A DNA stretch of 64,000 bases from Candidatus Limnocylindrales bacterium (GTDB lineage Bacteria; Desulfobacterota; Binatia; UBA1149; CAITLU01). The position numbers were made by a program, and so were the translations under genes. The notes beneath the pieces are model-generated. The model worked only from the letters and a program-made list of their open reading frames with translations. It was not told the DNA's origin and ran no database searches. Below, one piece after another: positions 26,774-33,264 of the stretch. The stretch's first letter is position 1; each line of letters opens with the position of its first letter. The DNA is taken from positions 248,001 through 312,000 of the forward strand of contig DASPNR010000031.1 of the NCBI GenBank assembly GCA_035626395.1. Direction: 5' to 3'.

Positions 26774-26828
26774 ACAACATGACGCGCGCGACATTGCGCG
26801 GCGCGCGCCCGCCGCGCACAACCACGTC

Positions 26829-27644
26829 GTGCCCATCGACGCCTTCAGCTTCTCGCGCCTGACCACGTTCGAGCAGTGCGCGCGGCGTTACCGGTACCGC
26901 TATCTGGACAGCGTGCGCGAGGCGTTCCAGTCGATCGAGGCATTCATGGGCCAGCAGGTGCATGCCTGCGTGGAGTGGCTGTACCAGGAGCGCATGGCCG
27001 GCAACGCGCCGCGCGTGGACGCGGCCGTGGAGCGCTACTGCCGCCAGTTCGACCGCGAGCTCTCCGGCCACCGCCCCGCCGTCAAAGTCGTCCGCCGCGA
27101 TGGCGCCATCGAACACTACCGCCGCAGCGGCGCCGAGATGCTCGCCGACTTCCACCGCCAGCGCTTTGCGCCCGACCCCCTCGAGACCGTGGCCACCGAG
27201 CGCCACTTCGTGCTCGATCTGGCCGAGGGTCTGCAATTCCAGGGCTTCATCGATCGGGTCGCGCGCGACGCGCGCGGCACTCTCCATCTCATCGATTTCA
27301 AGACGGGCTCGCGCGTCCCGGAGCGTTTCGAGGGCAAGGATGCTGACCAGCTCGATGCGTACGCCCTGGCGATGTTCAGCGAGTCGCCCCAGCTGGACGA
27401 GATCGTGCTGATGCTCGAATACCTGCGAACGGCACGCGCGCACATCAAGCGCATCCGACGCGCCGACGCCGCTGCGATTCGCCAGCGGCTGGCTGCGCGG
27501 ATCGCGGTGGCTCGCACCGCCACCGTCTTTCCGCCGGCACCGGGCGCGCTGTGCGACTGGTGCGGGTTCAATGACCTGTGCGAGGCCTACGCGCCGGGCG
27601 CGCCGCGGCGCGCCTACGCGGCGGCCGCGGCACGCCCGGCGTAA
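26829..27644 (+). CDS. PD-(D/E)XK nuclease with Fe-S cysteine staple (RecB/AddB/Cas4-like)
   Basis: A 271-residue stand-alone nuclease. The N-terminal 'SRLTTFEQCARRYRYRYL' (Cys17) and C-terminal 'CDWCGFNDLC' (Cys242, Cys245, Cys251) form the four-cysteine iron staple of AddB- and Cas4-type nucleases. Catalytic elements are His45 in 'GQQVHACVE', Asp in 'GFIDRV' and the DFK motif in 'LIDFKTGSRVP' (~153-160), with a following 'QLDAYALAM' helix. It likely trims DNA ends in repair. No helicase or CRISPR genes are adjacent. The start at GTG 26829 directly precedes the conserved N-terminus; no ATG is suitably placed. Confidence 0.85.
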   Translation: MPIDAFSFSRLTTFEQCARRYRYRYLDSVREAFQSIEAFMGQQVHACVEWLYQERMAGNAPRVDAAVERYCRQFDRELSGHRPAVKVVRRDGAIEHYRRSGAEMLADFHRQRFAPDPLETVATERHFVLDLAEGLQFQGFIDRVARDARGTLHLIDFKTGSRVPERFEGKDADQLDAYALAMFSESPQLDEIVLMLEYLRTARAHIKRIRRADAAAIRQRLAARIAVARTATVFPPAPGALCDWCGFNDLCEAYAPGAPRRAYAAAAARPA

Positions 27645-27676
27645 GACTCCTCGCGCGAATCGCGCTACGACGACGC

Positions 27677-28564
27677 ATGTTCGAGCGCGTCTCCCTCGGC
27701 GACGTCACCGTTCTCGTCGGCGCCAAGGGCGGTAAGTATCCGAACGGCAACTCGATCCTGATCGAGGACGACGTCCGGCTGCTGGTCGATCCCTCTACCA
27801 ATGTCGTCGCTGCCGGTGCCGAGGCCGTCGGCGGCGTCGACCTCGTCGTCAACAGCCACGCCCATGAGGACCACTTCGCCGGCAACTTCCTGTTCCCGCA
27901 GGCGCCGCTGATCCTGCACGAAATGGACGCGCCGGCGATGGCGTCGCTGGAGGCGCTGCTGGCGGCGTACGGAATGGATGCGACGACCGAAGCGGCCTGG
28001 GCCAGGGTGGTCGTCGAGCAGTACAACTTCCGTCCGCGCACCGACGTGCGCACCGTCGCCGACGGCGACGTGCTCGATCTCGGCCGCACGCGCGTCCATT
28101 TCCTTCACATGCCCGGACATACCGCCGGACACCTGTGCCTGCTGCTGGAGCCCGAAGGCGTGGTTTTCACGGGCGATCTGGACCTTACGTGGTTCGGGCC
28201 CTACTACGGCGACGCCACTGCCAGCCTCGGCGACGTCATCGCCTCGCTTGCGCGGCTGCGCGCGCTGGACGGAGTCCGCGCGCTGGTCAGCTTTCACGAG
28301 TCCGGCATCGTCCGCGACGATCTCGTCGGGGCCATCGACCGGTACACGGACGTGTTGTGGCAGCGGGACCGCGCGCTGCTCGAGCTTTGCCGGCAGCCGC
28401 GCACGATCGAGGAGATCGCCGAGCGCTGCATCGTCTACCGCAAACCCTATCCGCAGCTTCCGTGGCAGCCGCACGTGGAGAAGGTGATGATGGCGCAGCA
28501 TGCGCAGCGCCTGATCGAGCTCGGAGAGATGAAGCTGGAGGACGGGCGCTACCGCACTCTGTGA
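27677..28564 (+). CDS. Metallo-beta-lactamase-fold hydrolase
   Basis: A 295-residue enzyme with a full MBL metal site: 'HAHEDHFAG' (His61, His63, Asp65, His66), 'PGHTAGH' (third His cluster), 'GDLDL' (bridging Asp) and a late His in 'FHESG'. The C-terminal helical part (~230-295) resembles the winged segment of RNase-like or LACTB2-like MBL proteins. It is probably a thioester or lactone hydrolase. The ATG at 27677 was chosen because the conserved beta-strand begins 'MFERVSLGDVTVL'; upstream sequence is Arg-rich. It follows the nuclease gene by ~30 bp on the same strand. Confidence 0.85.
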   Translation: MFERVSLGDVTVLVGAKGGKYPNGNSILIEDDVRLLVDPSTNVVAAGAEAVGGVDLVVNSHAHEDHFAGNFLFPQAPLILHEMDAPAMASLEALLAAYGMDATTEAAWARVVVEQYNFRPRTDVRTVADGDVLDLGRTRVHFLHMPGHTAGHLCLLLEPEGVVFTGDLDLTWFGPYYGDATASLGDVIASLARLRALDGVRALVSFHESGIVRDDLVGAIDRYTDVLWQRDRALLELCRQPRTIEEIAERCIVYRKPYPQLPWQPHVEKVMMAQHAQRLIELGEMKLEDGRYRTL

Positions 28565-28625
28565 GCGGACAGGGGAACGGCTTGCCGGCTGCGTCGGCGC
28601 CTCGCCCAGGTCCGAACGTTGCGGA

Positions 28626-29069
28626 TCAATGGTCGGCAGCCACGCCTTCGTCGGCGAGCCGAATGAGCATCTCGGCCGGATCCCAGTACGACATCACCGT
28701 CTGAATCTTGCCCTCGGCATCCAGCTCGAAAATCGAGATGCCTTCGAAAGTGATGGAACGACGAGGCGTTGTGCTCGCAGCGCCGCTCGTTGCGGCAGCC
28801 TGGCCGCGGGCGCGCCACTTCACCGCTGCACCGCTGCCGCCGTAGAACGTCTGCTCGGCTTGCACGCTCAGACTCGCGAATGGACCGGTAAGCATCTGCC
28901 ACACCTGCTCGCGACCTTCGTCGTGCTCGGCGGGAAGCGCACCGACCGGCTCGTGAAGGATCGCGTTGCGCGCGAGCAGCGCGAGCCATGCCTGCTTGTC
29001 GCGCCTGGTGAGCGCGTCGAAGTACGCGAGCAGCGCCGCTTCCACACGCGAGTCGTTGAGTGCCTGCAC
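28626..29069 (-). CDS. SnoaL/NTF2-like protein
   Basis: A 147-residue protein of the NTF2-like superfamily: an N-terminal helix 'ALLAYFDALTRRDKQAWLALLA' followed by 'NAILHEPVGALPAEHDEGREQVWQML' and a curved sheet ending in 'ISIFELDAEGKIQTVMSYWDP', the usual SnoaL/ketosteroid-isomerase signature. Members are isomerases, cyclases or ligand-binding proteins acting on small hydrophobic molecules. It is convergent with the MBL gene. A terminator on the minus strand lies ~250 bp upstream of its start, so it has its own promoter. Confidence 0.8.
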   Translation of the reverse strand: MQALNDSRVEAALLAYFDALTRRDKQAWLALLARNAILHEPVGALPAEHDEGREQVWQMLTGPFASLSVQAEQTFYGGSGAAVKWRARGQAAATSGAASTTPRRSITFEGISIFELDAEGKIQTVMSYWDPAEMLIRLADEGVAADH

Positions 29070-29314
29070 GGCCGCGTCGTGCCCGACGGCGCCGTCAAAG
29101 GCAATGCCGCGCCAGCGGGCCCCGCCTCGTTAGAGGCGCGCAAGCCCGCGTAAAACCTAAAGATTTTTGCGCAGCTGCGCCGACGGCCCGATGGTTTCGG
29201 CCCTTTTCGAGGCGCTGGCGATTCCCCTTACAACTCAAGCGCTTGCACGGAGCCATCGGAGCAGGGGGGCCGGCGACGGAGCGCGTCACGGCTGCGCGAG
29301 GACTGCCAAACCTC

Positions 29315-29340
29315 GAAAAAAGGCCGGCTTTGGCGGCCGC
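29315..29340 (-). terminator. Rho-independent terminator on the minus strand
   Basis: On the minus strand GGCCG-N7-CGGCC (29338-29322) is followed at once by six T residues (29321-29316). This canonical terminator would end a minus-strand transcript coming from ~29340-29560, where no protein gene exists, implying a non-coding RNA. Confidence 0.6.
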
Positions 29341-29438
29341 GCTCGAAAACCTCACGATGCCTATTGGCTGGGAGGAAAGTCGGCGGCAATCTTTAGCCGC
29401 GCCTTTTGCCTCCTTCGGCGCAAACCGGGCGCCTTAAC

Positions 29439-29508
29439 GGGTGGGGCCCGGCAGGGCTCCACCCGGAAGGCGTCTTGGATACGATCTTCCAAGCCGCAGC
29501 CTTCCGGG
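29439..29508. other. Tandem stable hairpins, candidate structured RNA
   Basis: An 11-bp stem (GGGTGGGGCCC at 29439-29449 with GGGCTCCACCC at 29454-29464, loop GGCA) is followed directly by a second element with outer arms 29462-29471/29499-29508 (10 bp) and inner stem CTTGGA/TCCAAG (29474-29479/29488-29493). The arms share three bases. Such precise tiered pairing in a gene-free region suggests RNA structure rather than chance. Orientation is not determined. Confidence 0.45.
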
Positions 29509-30116
29509 CCCTCCTGCCAACCAAGTTACCGAAAATCTTGCGCTTTCCGTGGGCCGACCGGTCGATGACTCGCGCCGTTCCGGGCCCAGCCCGACCACCA
29601 GGGTCGTCCGGCTCGCGACGCGGCGAGGCCACAGCTGGCGAAGCCATGGGCATCGATGGTGCGGCCGCGGCGCGGCCGCTGGCTGCAGCCCGGCGCGCAG
29701 GCCCGGGGCCGGCTTGCCGCGGTCACGGATACCGTCGCAGCGACCCGGCCCGCACCGGGACCGGGCATGGCCACAAAGGACACGGGGTGCGCGCGGTGCC
29801 ATCGCACACGACACGCAGGCGTGTCCCATTCAGGCAGCAGCGCAGTCGCTGCAGCAGGCGAGGCTTCATGCTCCCATTGCTTCGCGCATCGGATGCCTGA
29901 TCGAGACGCACGATTTCGCCCAGCCTGCGCCTCGCACCGCCGCCATCGCTCCGGCATCCAAACAAAGAAGCCTCACTTACGCCACGGCTCGCGCGATTCG
30001 ACGAATGCCGCTCGTTGACGACCGTCTTAGCAGACGAACGCGTGCCAAGCCGCTTGGGAGAGGGCAGCACCCGAAGGATTGCGATCAAGTCGAAGATGAT
30101 TAGGTAGGACGGGCAC

Positions 30117-30542
30117 ATGTGGAGCAAAAAAGAAGAAACCGAAGCCGCAGTCAGCGGTGTGGATCCCACCATGGTTTCCGAGCCTGCAGCCGTCGAGGCA
30201 TCCGAGGCCGACGCGAACCATGATCAGGATGTGCACGTCGAAGACATCATTCGGGACAGCGGCAATCTCGATCAGTTCTGGGCGACGGTGCTGCCTCTTC
30301 TCGGCGTGATGCCATCGGCGATACGCGAATATCCGGGGCTTTTCCGCATCGTCCCCGGGCCGGGCGCCGACGAGGCGACCATTCACATCGACATGGCAGA
30401 CAAACCGTACGCTCCGGGCGACAAGCCCGCGCTGCAGCGCGTGGTGAGCCTGACCATCCGGCTGGCGCACGATTATCGTCTGCTCGGCAGCGCGTACTAC
30501 TGCATTGACTGCGATCTGCCGGAATCCGATACGATCCACTGA
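30117..30542 (+). CDS. Acidic cytoplasmic protein of unknown function
   Basis: A 141-residue, acidic, soluble protein. The first ~50 residues are Glu/Asp/Ala/Val-rich and probably disordered; residues ~55-141 are a compact alpha/beta region ('DQFWATVLPLLGVMPSAIREYP', then 'VVSLTIRLAHDYRLLGSAYYCIDCDLP'). No family is recognised. The ATG is preceded by AGGACGG nine bases upstream. A perfect 10-bp GC hairpin without a T-tail follows the stop and may end the transcript. It stands alone between the gene-free region and the glutathione reductase gene. Confidence 0.65.
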   Translation: MWSKKEETEAAVSGVDPTMVSEPAAVEASEADANHDQDVHVEDIIRDSGNLDQFWATVLPLLGVMPSAIREYPGLFRIVPGPGADEATIHIDMADKPYAPGDKPALQRVVSLTIRLAHDYRLLGSAYYCIDCDLPESDTIH

Positions 30543-30559
30543 TTCTCACCGCACACGGC

Positions 30560-30584
30560 GGCGGCGGCGTCTGGCGCCGCCGCC
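30560..30584 (+). terminator. GC hairpin after gene 30117-30542
   Basis: GGCGGCGGCG and CGCCGCCGCC pair perfectly over 10 bp around a TCTGG loop, 17 bp after the stop codon. There is no T run, so it may act as a Rho-assisted terminator or mRNA 3'-end stabiliser. Confidence 0.4.
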
Positions 30585-30773
30585 CGCCGCGTCCGATCGA
30601 CAGGACATAGATGCGCCGCCGTTCGACGGTACGCGTCGCCCGCTCGCTGCGGCGCGTTCTTCCTGCGTCGCGGCAACGGCGCGCGATCGCGCCGCTGCCC
30701 GGCGCAGCTCGTGGCTGACCGGCCGGCCCGGCGCCGGTGTTGAGCCGCCGAGCGACTTTGGTAGTGCGGCGGC

Positions 30774-32129
30774 GTGACATCCCGATACGATCTCGTCGTT
30801 CTCGGCGCCGGCAGCGGCGGATTGGCGGGCGCCAAGCGCGCCGCTTCGTACGGCGCCAGGGTCGCCATCGTCGAGCAGGACCGCTTCGGCGGCACCTGCG
30901 TCATCCGCGGCTGCGTTCCGAAGAAGCTCATGGTGTACGCGGCCGAGTTCGCGCATGCGTTCGAAGACGCGCGCGGCTACGGCTGGGACATCGCCGCGCC
31001 GTCGCTGGACTGGCCGCGGTTGGTGCGGGCGCGCAATGCGGCGGTGGCATCGCTGGAGGCGACGCACGAGCGGTTGCTGAGCGAGGCGGGCGTGGAGATG
31101 CTGCGCGGACACGCACGCGTGACCGGCCCCCACACCGTCGATGTGGAGGGCCGAACGCTCGAGTCCCGTTACATCCTCGTCGCCACCGGCTCGCGGCCGT
31201 GGGTTCCGGAGCTCGAGGGCGCCGAGAACACGCTGACCAGCGACGGCTTCTTCGAGCTCGAGCGGCGGCCTGACGAGGTCGTGCTGGTGGGCGGCGGCTA
31301 TATCGCCTGCGAGTTCGCCGGCATCCTGCGATCGCTCGGCGCCGCGGTTCACATGGTGCTGCGCGGCGAGCTTCCCTTGCGCGGGTTCGACGAGGATCTG
31401 CGCCGCGAGCTCGACGGCGCGATGCGAGCCGCCGGCATCATCATCCATACTCGCAGCCGCGTCACCGCCATTCGCCGCGGCGGTGACCGCGTGAGCGTGC
31501 ACGTCGAGGGCAGCACGGGCCCCGGGGATCTGCGCGCCGACTGCTGTCTGCTCTATGCGACCGGACGCGTGGCCAACACCGACGGCCTCGGTCTGGAGGA
31601 CGTCGGGGTGGAGCTGCACGCCAACGGCGCCGTCGTCTGCGGCGAGGACGGCGTCACGGCCGTGGGCAGCATCCTGGCAGTCGGCGACGTCACGGGCCGC
31701 GCGCCGCTGACGCCGGTGGCGATCCAGGCTGCGCGCGCCATCGCCGACCGCATCTTCGGCGGCAAGAACACCGTCATGAGCTACGAGAACATCCCGACGG
31801 CCGTCTTCACCGATCCGCCCATCGGCACCGTAGGCATGACCGAGCTCGAAGCGAGAAGCGTGCATGGCGAAGATGGCGTGCGCGTCTATAGGGCGCGGTT
31901 CCGGCCGCTGCTTCACAACCTGAGCGGCCGAGCTTCCTATACGCTGGTGAAACTGGTGGTGACGGCCGGCGAGGAGAAGGTGCTCGGCTGCCACGTCATC
32001 GGCCGCGATGCGCCCGAAATCATTCAGGGCTTCGCGGTGGCGGTGAAGATGGGCGCGACCAAGGCCGACTTCGATGCCACCGTCGGAATTCACCCTTCGA
32101 CTGCGGAAGAACTGGTCACGCTCCGCTGA
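30774..32129 (+). CDS. gor: Glutathione-disulfide reductase
   Basis: A 451-residue FAD/NAD(P)-dependent disulfide reductase. The FAD Rossmann motif 'GAGSGG' (~11-16) precedes the redox disulfide in 'GGTCVIRGCVPKK' (Cys42, Cys47). The second Rossmann motif 'VGGGYIACEFA' and the C-terminal His-Glu pair in 'HPSTAEELVT' are typical of glutathione reductase. NADPH preference is likely but the basic residues after the second motif ('LRGELPLRGFD') are only partly conserved. It reduces GSSG in the cytoplasm and would supply the GSTs and glutaredoxin in the window. The start is GTG 30774. Its last 40 bp overlap the 3' end of the convergent glycosylase gene. Confidence 0.88.
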   Translation: MTSRYDLVVLGAGSGGLAGAKRAASYGARVAIVEQDRFGGTCVIRGCVPKKLMVYAAEFAHAFEDARGYGWDIAAPSLDWPRLVRARNAAVASLEATHERLLSEAGVEMLRGHARVTGPHTVDVEGRTLESRYILVATGSRPWVPELEGAENTLTSDGFFELERRPDEVVLVGGGYIACEFAGILRSLGAAVHMVLRGELPLRGFDEDLRRELDGAMRAAGIIIHTRSRVTAIRRGGDRVSVHVEGSTGPGDLRADCCLLYATGRVANTDGLGLEDVGVELHANGAVVCGEDGVTAVGSILAVGDVTGRAPLTPVAIQAARAIADRIFGGKNTVMSYENIPTAVFTDPPIGTVGMTELEARSVHGEDGVRVYRARFRPLLHNLSGRASYTLVKLVVTAGEEKVLGCHVIGRDAPEIIQGFAVAVKMGATKADFDATVGIHPSTAEELVTLR

Positions 32130-32734
32130 CGCGACACCCACGGGTTGCCCGCCTCGTAGAAGCGCAGCGGCAGGTCGCTGGCCCTGGTGATGCCGATGCG
32201 CGCGGAAACCTCGACGCGAACGCCCGCGCGCCGCGCGCCGCGCTCGAGCCAGAGCCGGTCGCGTGCCAGCAGATCGATGCCGTCCAACTCCAACGTCACT
32301 TCGAGCGCCTGGCACAGCTTTCCGGGGCCGTTCATCAGCGCCACGCCCTCGGGCGCCACGCGAGCCGGCGAGGCCGCTGCGCGCAGCCTCCGCGCCAGCT
32401 CGAGCCCTTCGAGCGGCTCGGCCGCTCGGATCAGCACCGCCTCCCCGCGACCCGTGATGCCGGTGACCACGTTCAGGCAGACCGAGCGGTGGATGCGATA
32501 GACGTAGGCGAGCCCGGCGCGGCCGAACATCGAGCGGTTGCGCGCGCTCTGGCCGGCGAAGCTGTGGCTGGCAGGATCGTCGGGCAGGTAGGCCTCGGTC
32601 TCGACGATGCGCGCGCGGATGATGCCGCGGCAGGTTTCCCGCACGAGCACGCAGCCCAGCAGCGAGCGCGCGGCCGTCTGCGCATCGACCAGCCAGGAGC
32701 GGCTGATGTTGTTGCGGGTGGAAGTCGAGGCCAT
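32090..32734 (-). CDS. 3-methyladenine DNA glycosylase (AAG/MPG family)
   Basis: A 214-residue base-excision repair enzyme of the AAG type. 'RIVETEAYLPDDPASHSF' contains the catalytic Glu region, 'AGLAYVYRIHRSVCLNVVTG' the DNA-intercalating Tyr, and 'LMNGPGKLCQAL' the conserved damage-pocket segment. It flips out and excises alkylated purines and hypoxanthine. ATG 32734 starts the conserved part. The last 40 bp overlap the glutathione reductase gene on the opposite strand. ApaG lies upstream on the same strand, separated by an intergenic repeat. Confidence 0.9.
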   Translation of the reverse strand: MASTSTRNNISRSWLVDAQTAARSLLGCVLVRETCRGIIRARIVETEAYLPDDPASHSFAGQSARNRSMFGRAGLAYVYRIHRSVCLNVVTGITGRGEAVLIRAAEPLEGLELARRLRAAASPARVAPEGVALMNGPGKLCQALEVTLELDGIDLLARDRLWLERGARRAGVRVEVSARIGITRASDLPLRFYEAGNPWVSRQRSVTSSSAVEG

Positions 32735-32735
32735 G

Positions 32736-32759
32736 GGCGGCAGCGACGCTGCGCCTGCC
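32736..32759 (-). repeat. Short intergenic palindromic repeat, copy 2
   Basis: The + strand reads GGCGGCAGCGACGCTGCG followed by CCTGCC, between the ApaG stop and the glycosylase start. It matches the copy at 46197-46220 at 22 of 24 positions. A second small palindrome (GCCGGC-GAA-GCCGGC) follows directly. Confidence 0.45.
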
Positions 32760-32774
32760 GGCGAAGCCGGCGCT

Positions 32775-33158
32775 TCAGTGCAGGGTCCGAGGCATCTGCA
32801 GCGAGAAGCGTGGAATGGCCGCGTGGAACACCTTCCCGTCCTCGCGATGCATCTCGTAGGCCCCGTGCATGGTCCCGACCGGGCCCTGGAGGATCGCGCC
32901 GCTGGTGTACTCGTGGCTCTCGCCGGGCGCCATGATCGGCTGCTCGCCCACCACGCCTTCACCCTCGACTTCTCGCACCGACCCGTTGCCCTCGGTGATG
33001 TACCAGTGGCGCCGCATCAGTTGCACTGTGGTTGGAGATTCGTTGATGATGCGCACCCGGTAGGCAAAGACGTACCGGTCGATGACCGGATCCGACTGCT
33101 CCGGCACGAAATACGACTCGACCTCGACGGCCACTCCCTCGGTCACGCTCTTTGGCAC
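32775..33158 (-). CDS. apaG: ApaG (FN3-fold, DUF525)
   Basis: A 127-residue protein matching ApaG along its length: 'YVFAYRVRIINES', 'RRHWYITEGNGSVREVEGEG', 'VVGEQPIMAPGESHEYTSG' and 'GTMHGAYEM'. The E. coli protein is 125 residues. ApaG is a fibronectin-III-like beta protein linked to cation efflux and dinucleotide-polyphosphate stress physiology. GTG 33158 is chosen because it gives the family length and start ('VPKSVTEGV') and because a -35/-10 pair upstream would start transcription at exactly that base. Longer in-frame starts run into the divergent molybdopterin gene. Confidence 0.92.
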   Translation of the reverse strand: MPKSVTEGVAVEVESYFVPEQSDPVIDRYVFAYRVRIINESPTTVQLMRRHWYITEGNGSVREVEGEGVVGEQPIMAPGESHEYTSGAILQGPVGTMHGAYEMHREDGKVFHAAIPRFSLQMPRTLH

Positions 33159-33164
33159 GGCCGC

Positions 33165-33193
33165 AATTAATCGAATGATCGGTATTGGCGCAA
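33165..33193 (-). promoter_or_regulatory. Candidate apaG promoter giving a leaderless GTG start
   Basis: On the minus strand TTGCGC (33193-33188) and TTAATT (33170-33165) are 17 bp apart in an AT-rich island. The predicted transcription start is at or next to 33158, the first base of the GTG codon. Each hexamer matches the consensus at only three positions, so the call is tentative. Confidence 0.35.
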
Positions 33194-33264
33194 GCCTTGG
33201 ACGCACCCCGGCCCCATCGGTCGGGCCCACTGGACTGGAGTGGGCGCCGTGACAGGATCCGACG

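Larger units (their letters stand above)
29070..30116. other. Gene-free ~1 kb region rich in RNA-like hairpins
   Basis: No open frame here has convincing coding character. The left half (29110-29540) contains consecutive strong inverted repeats: GCCTC-GTTA-GAGGC near 29125, the 12-bp palindrome GCGCAGCTGCGC near 29170, a GGAGG/CCTCC-closed stem near 29370-29413, GGCGC/GCGCC near 29418-29433, an 11-bp hairpin (29439-29464) and a two-tier hairpin (29462-29508). A CTAAAGAT/ATCTTTAG inverted pair brackets ~240 bp. The right half (29560-30110) is less structured and shows no feature that can be named. A structured non-coding RNA on either strand is the most attractive reading. Confidence 0.45.

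Noticed and set aside
29341..29400. GGAGGAAAGTC resembling the start of RNase P RNA conserved region I
   Set aside because: The downstream conserved regions of rnpB (ACAGAAA, GGTAAGGGTGAAA and the 3' pairing strand) are absent, so the match is isolated.
29656..30018. Small frame with CARCH and CSHCFAH, looking like a c-type haem protein
   Set aside because: Only one true CxxCH, no signal peptide, no ribosome site, and the surrounding translation is Arg/Ala/His-rich as expected of non-coding GC-rich DNA.
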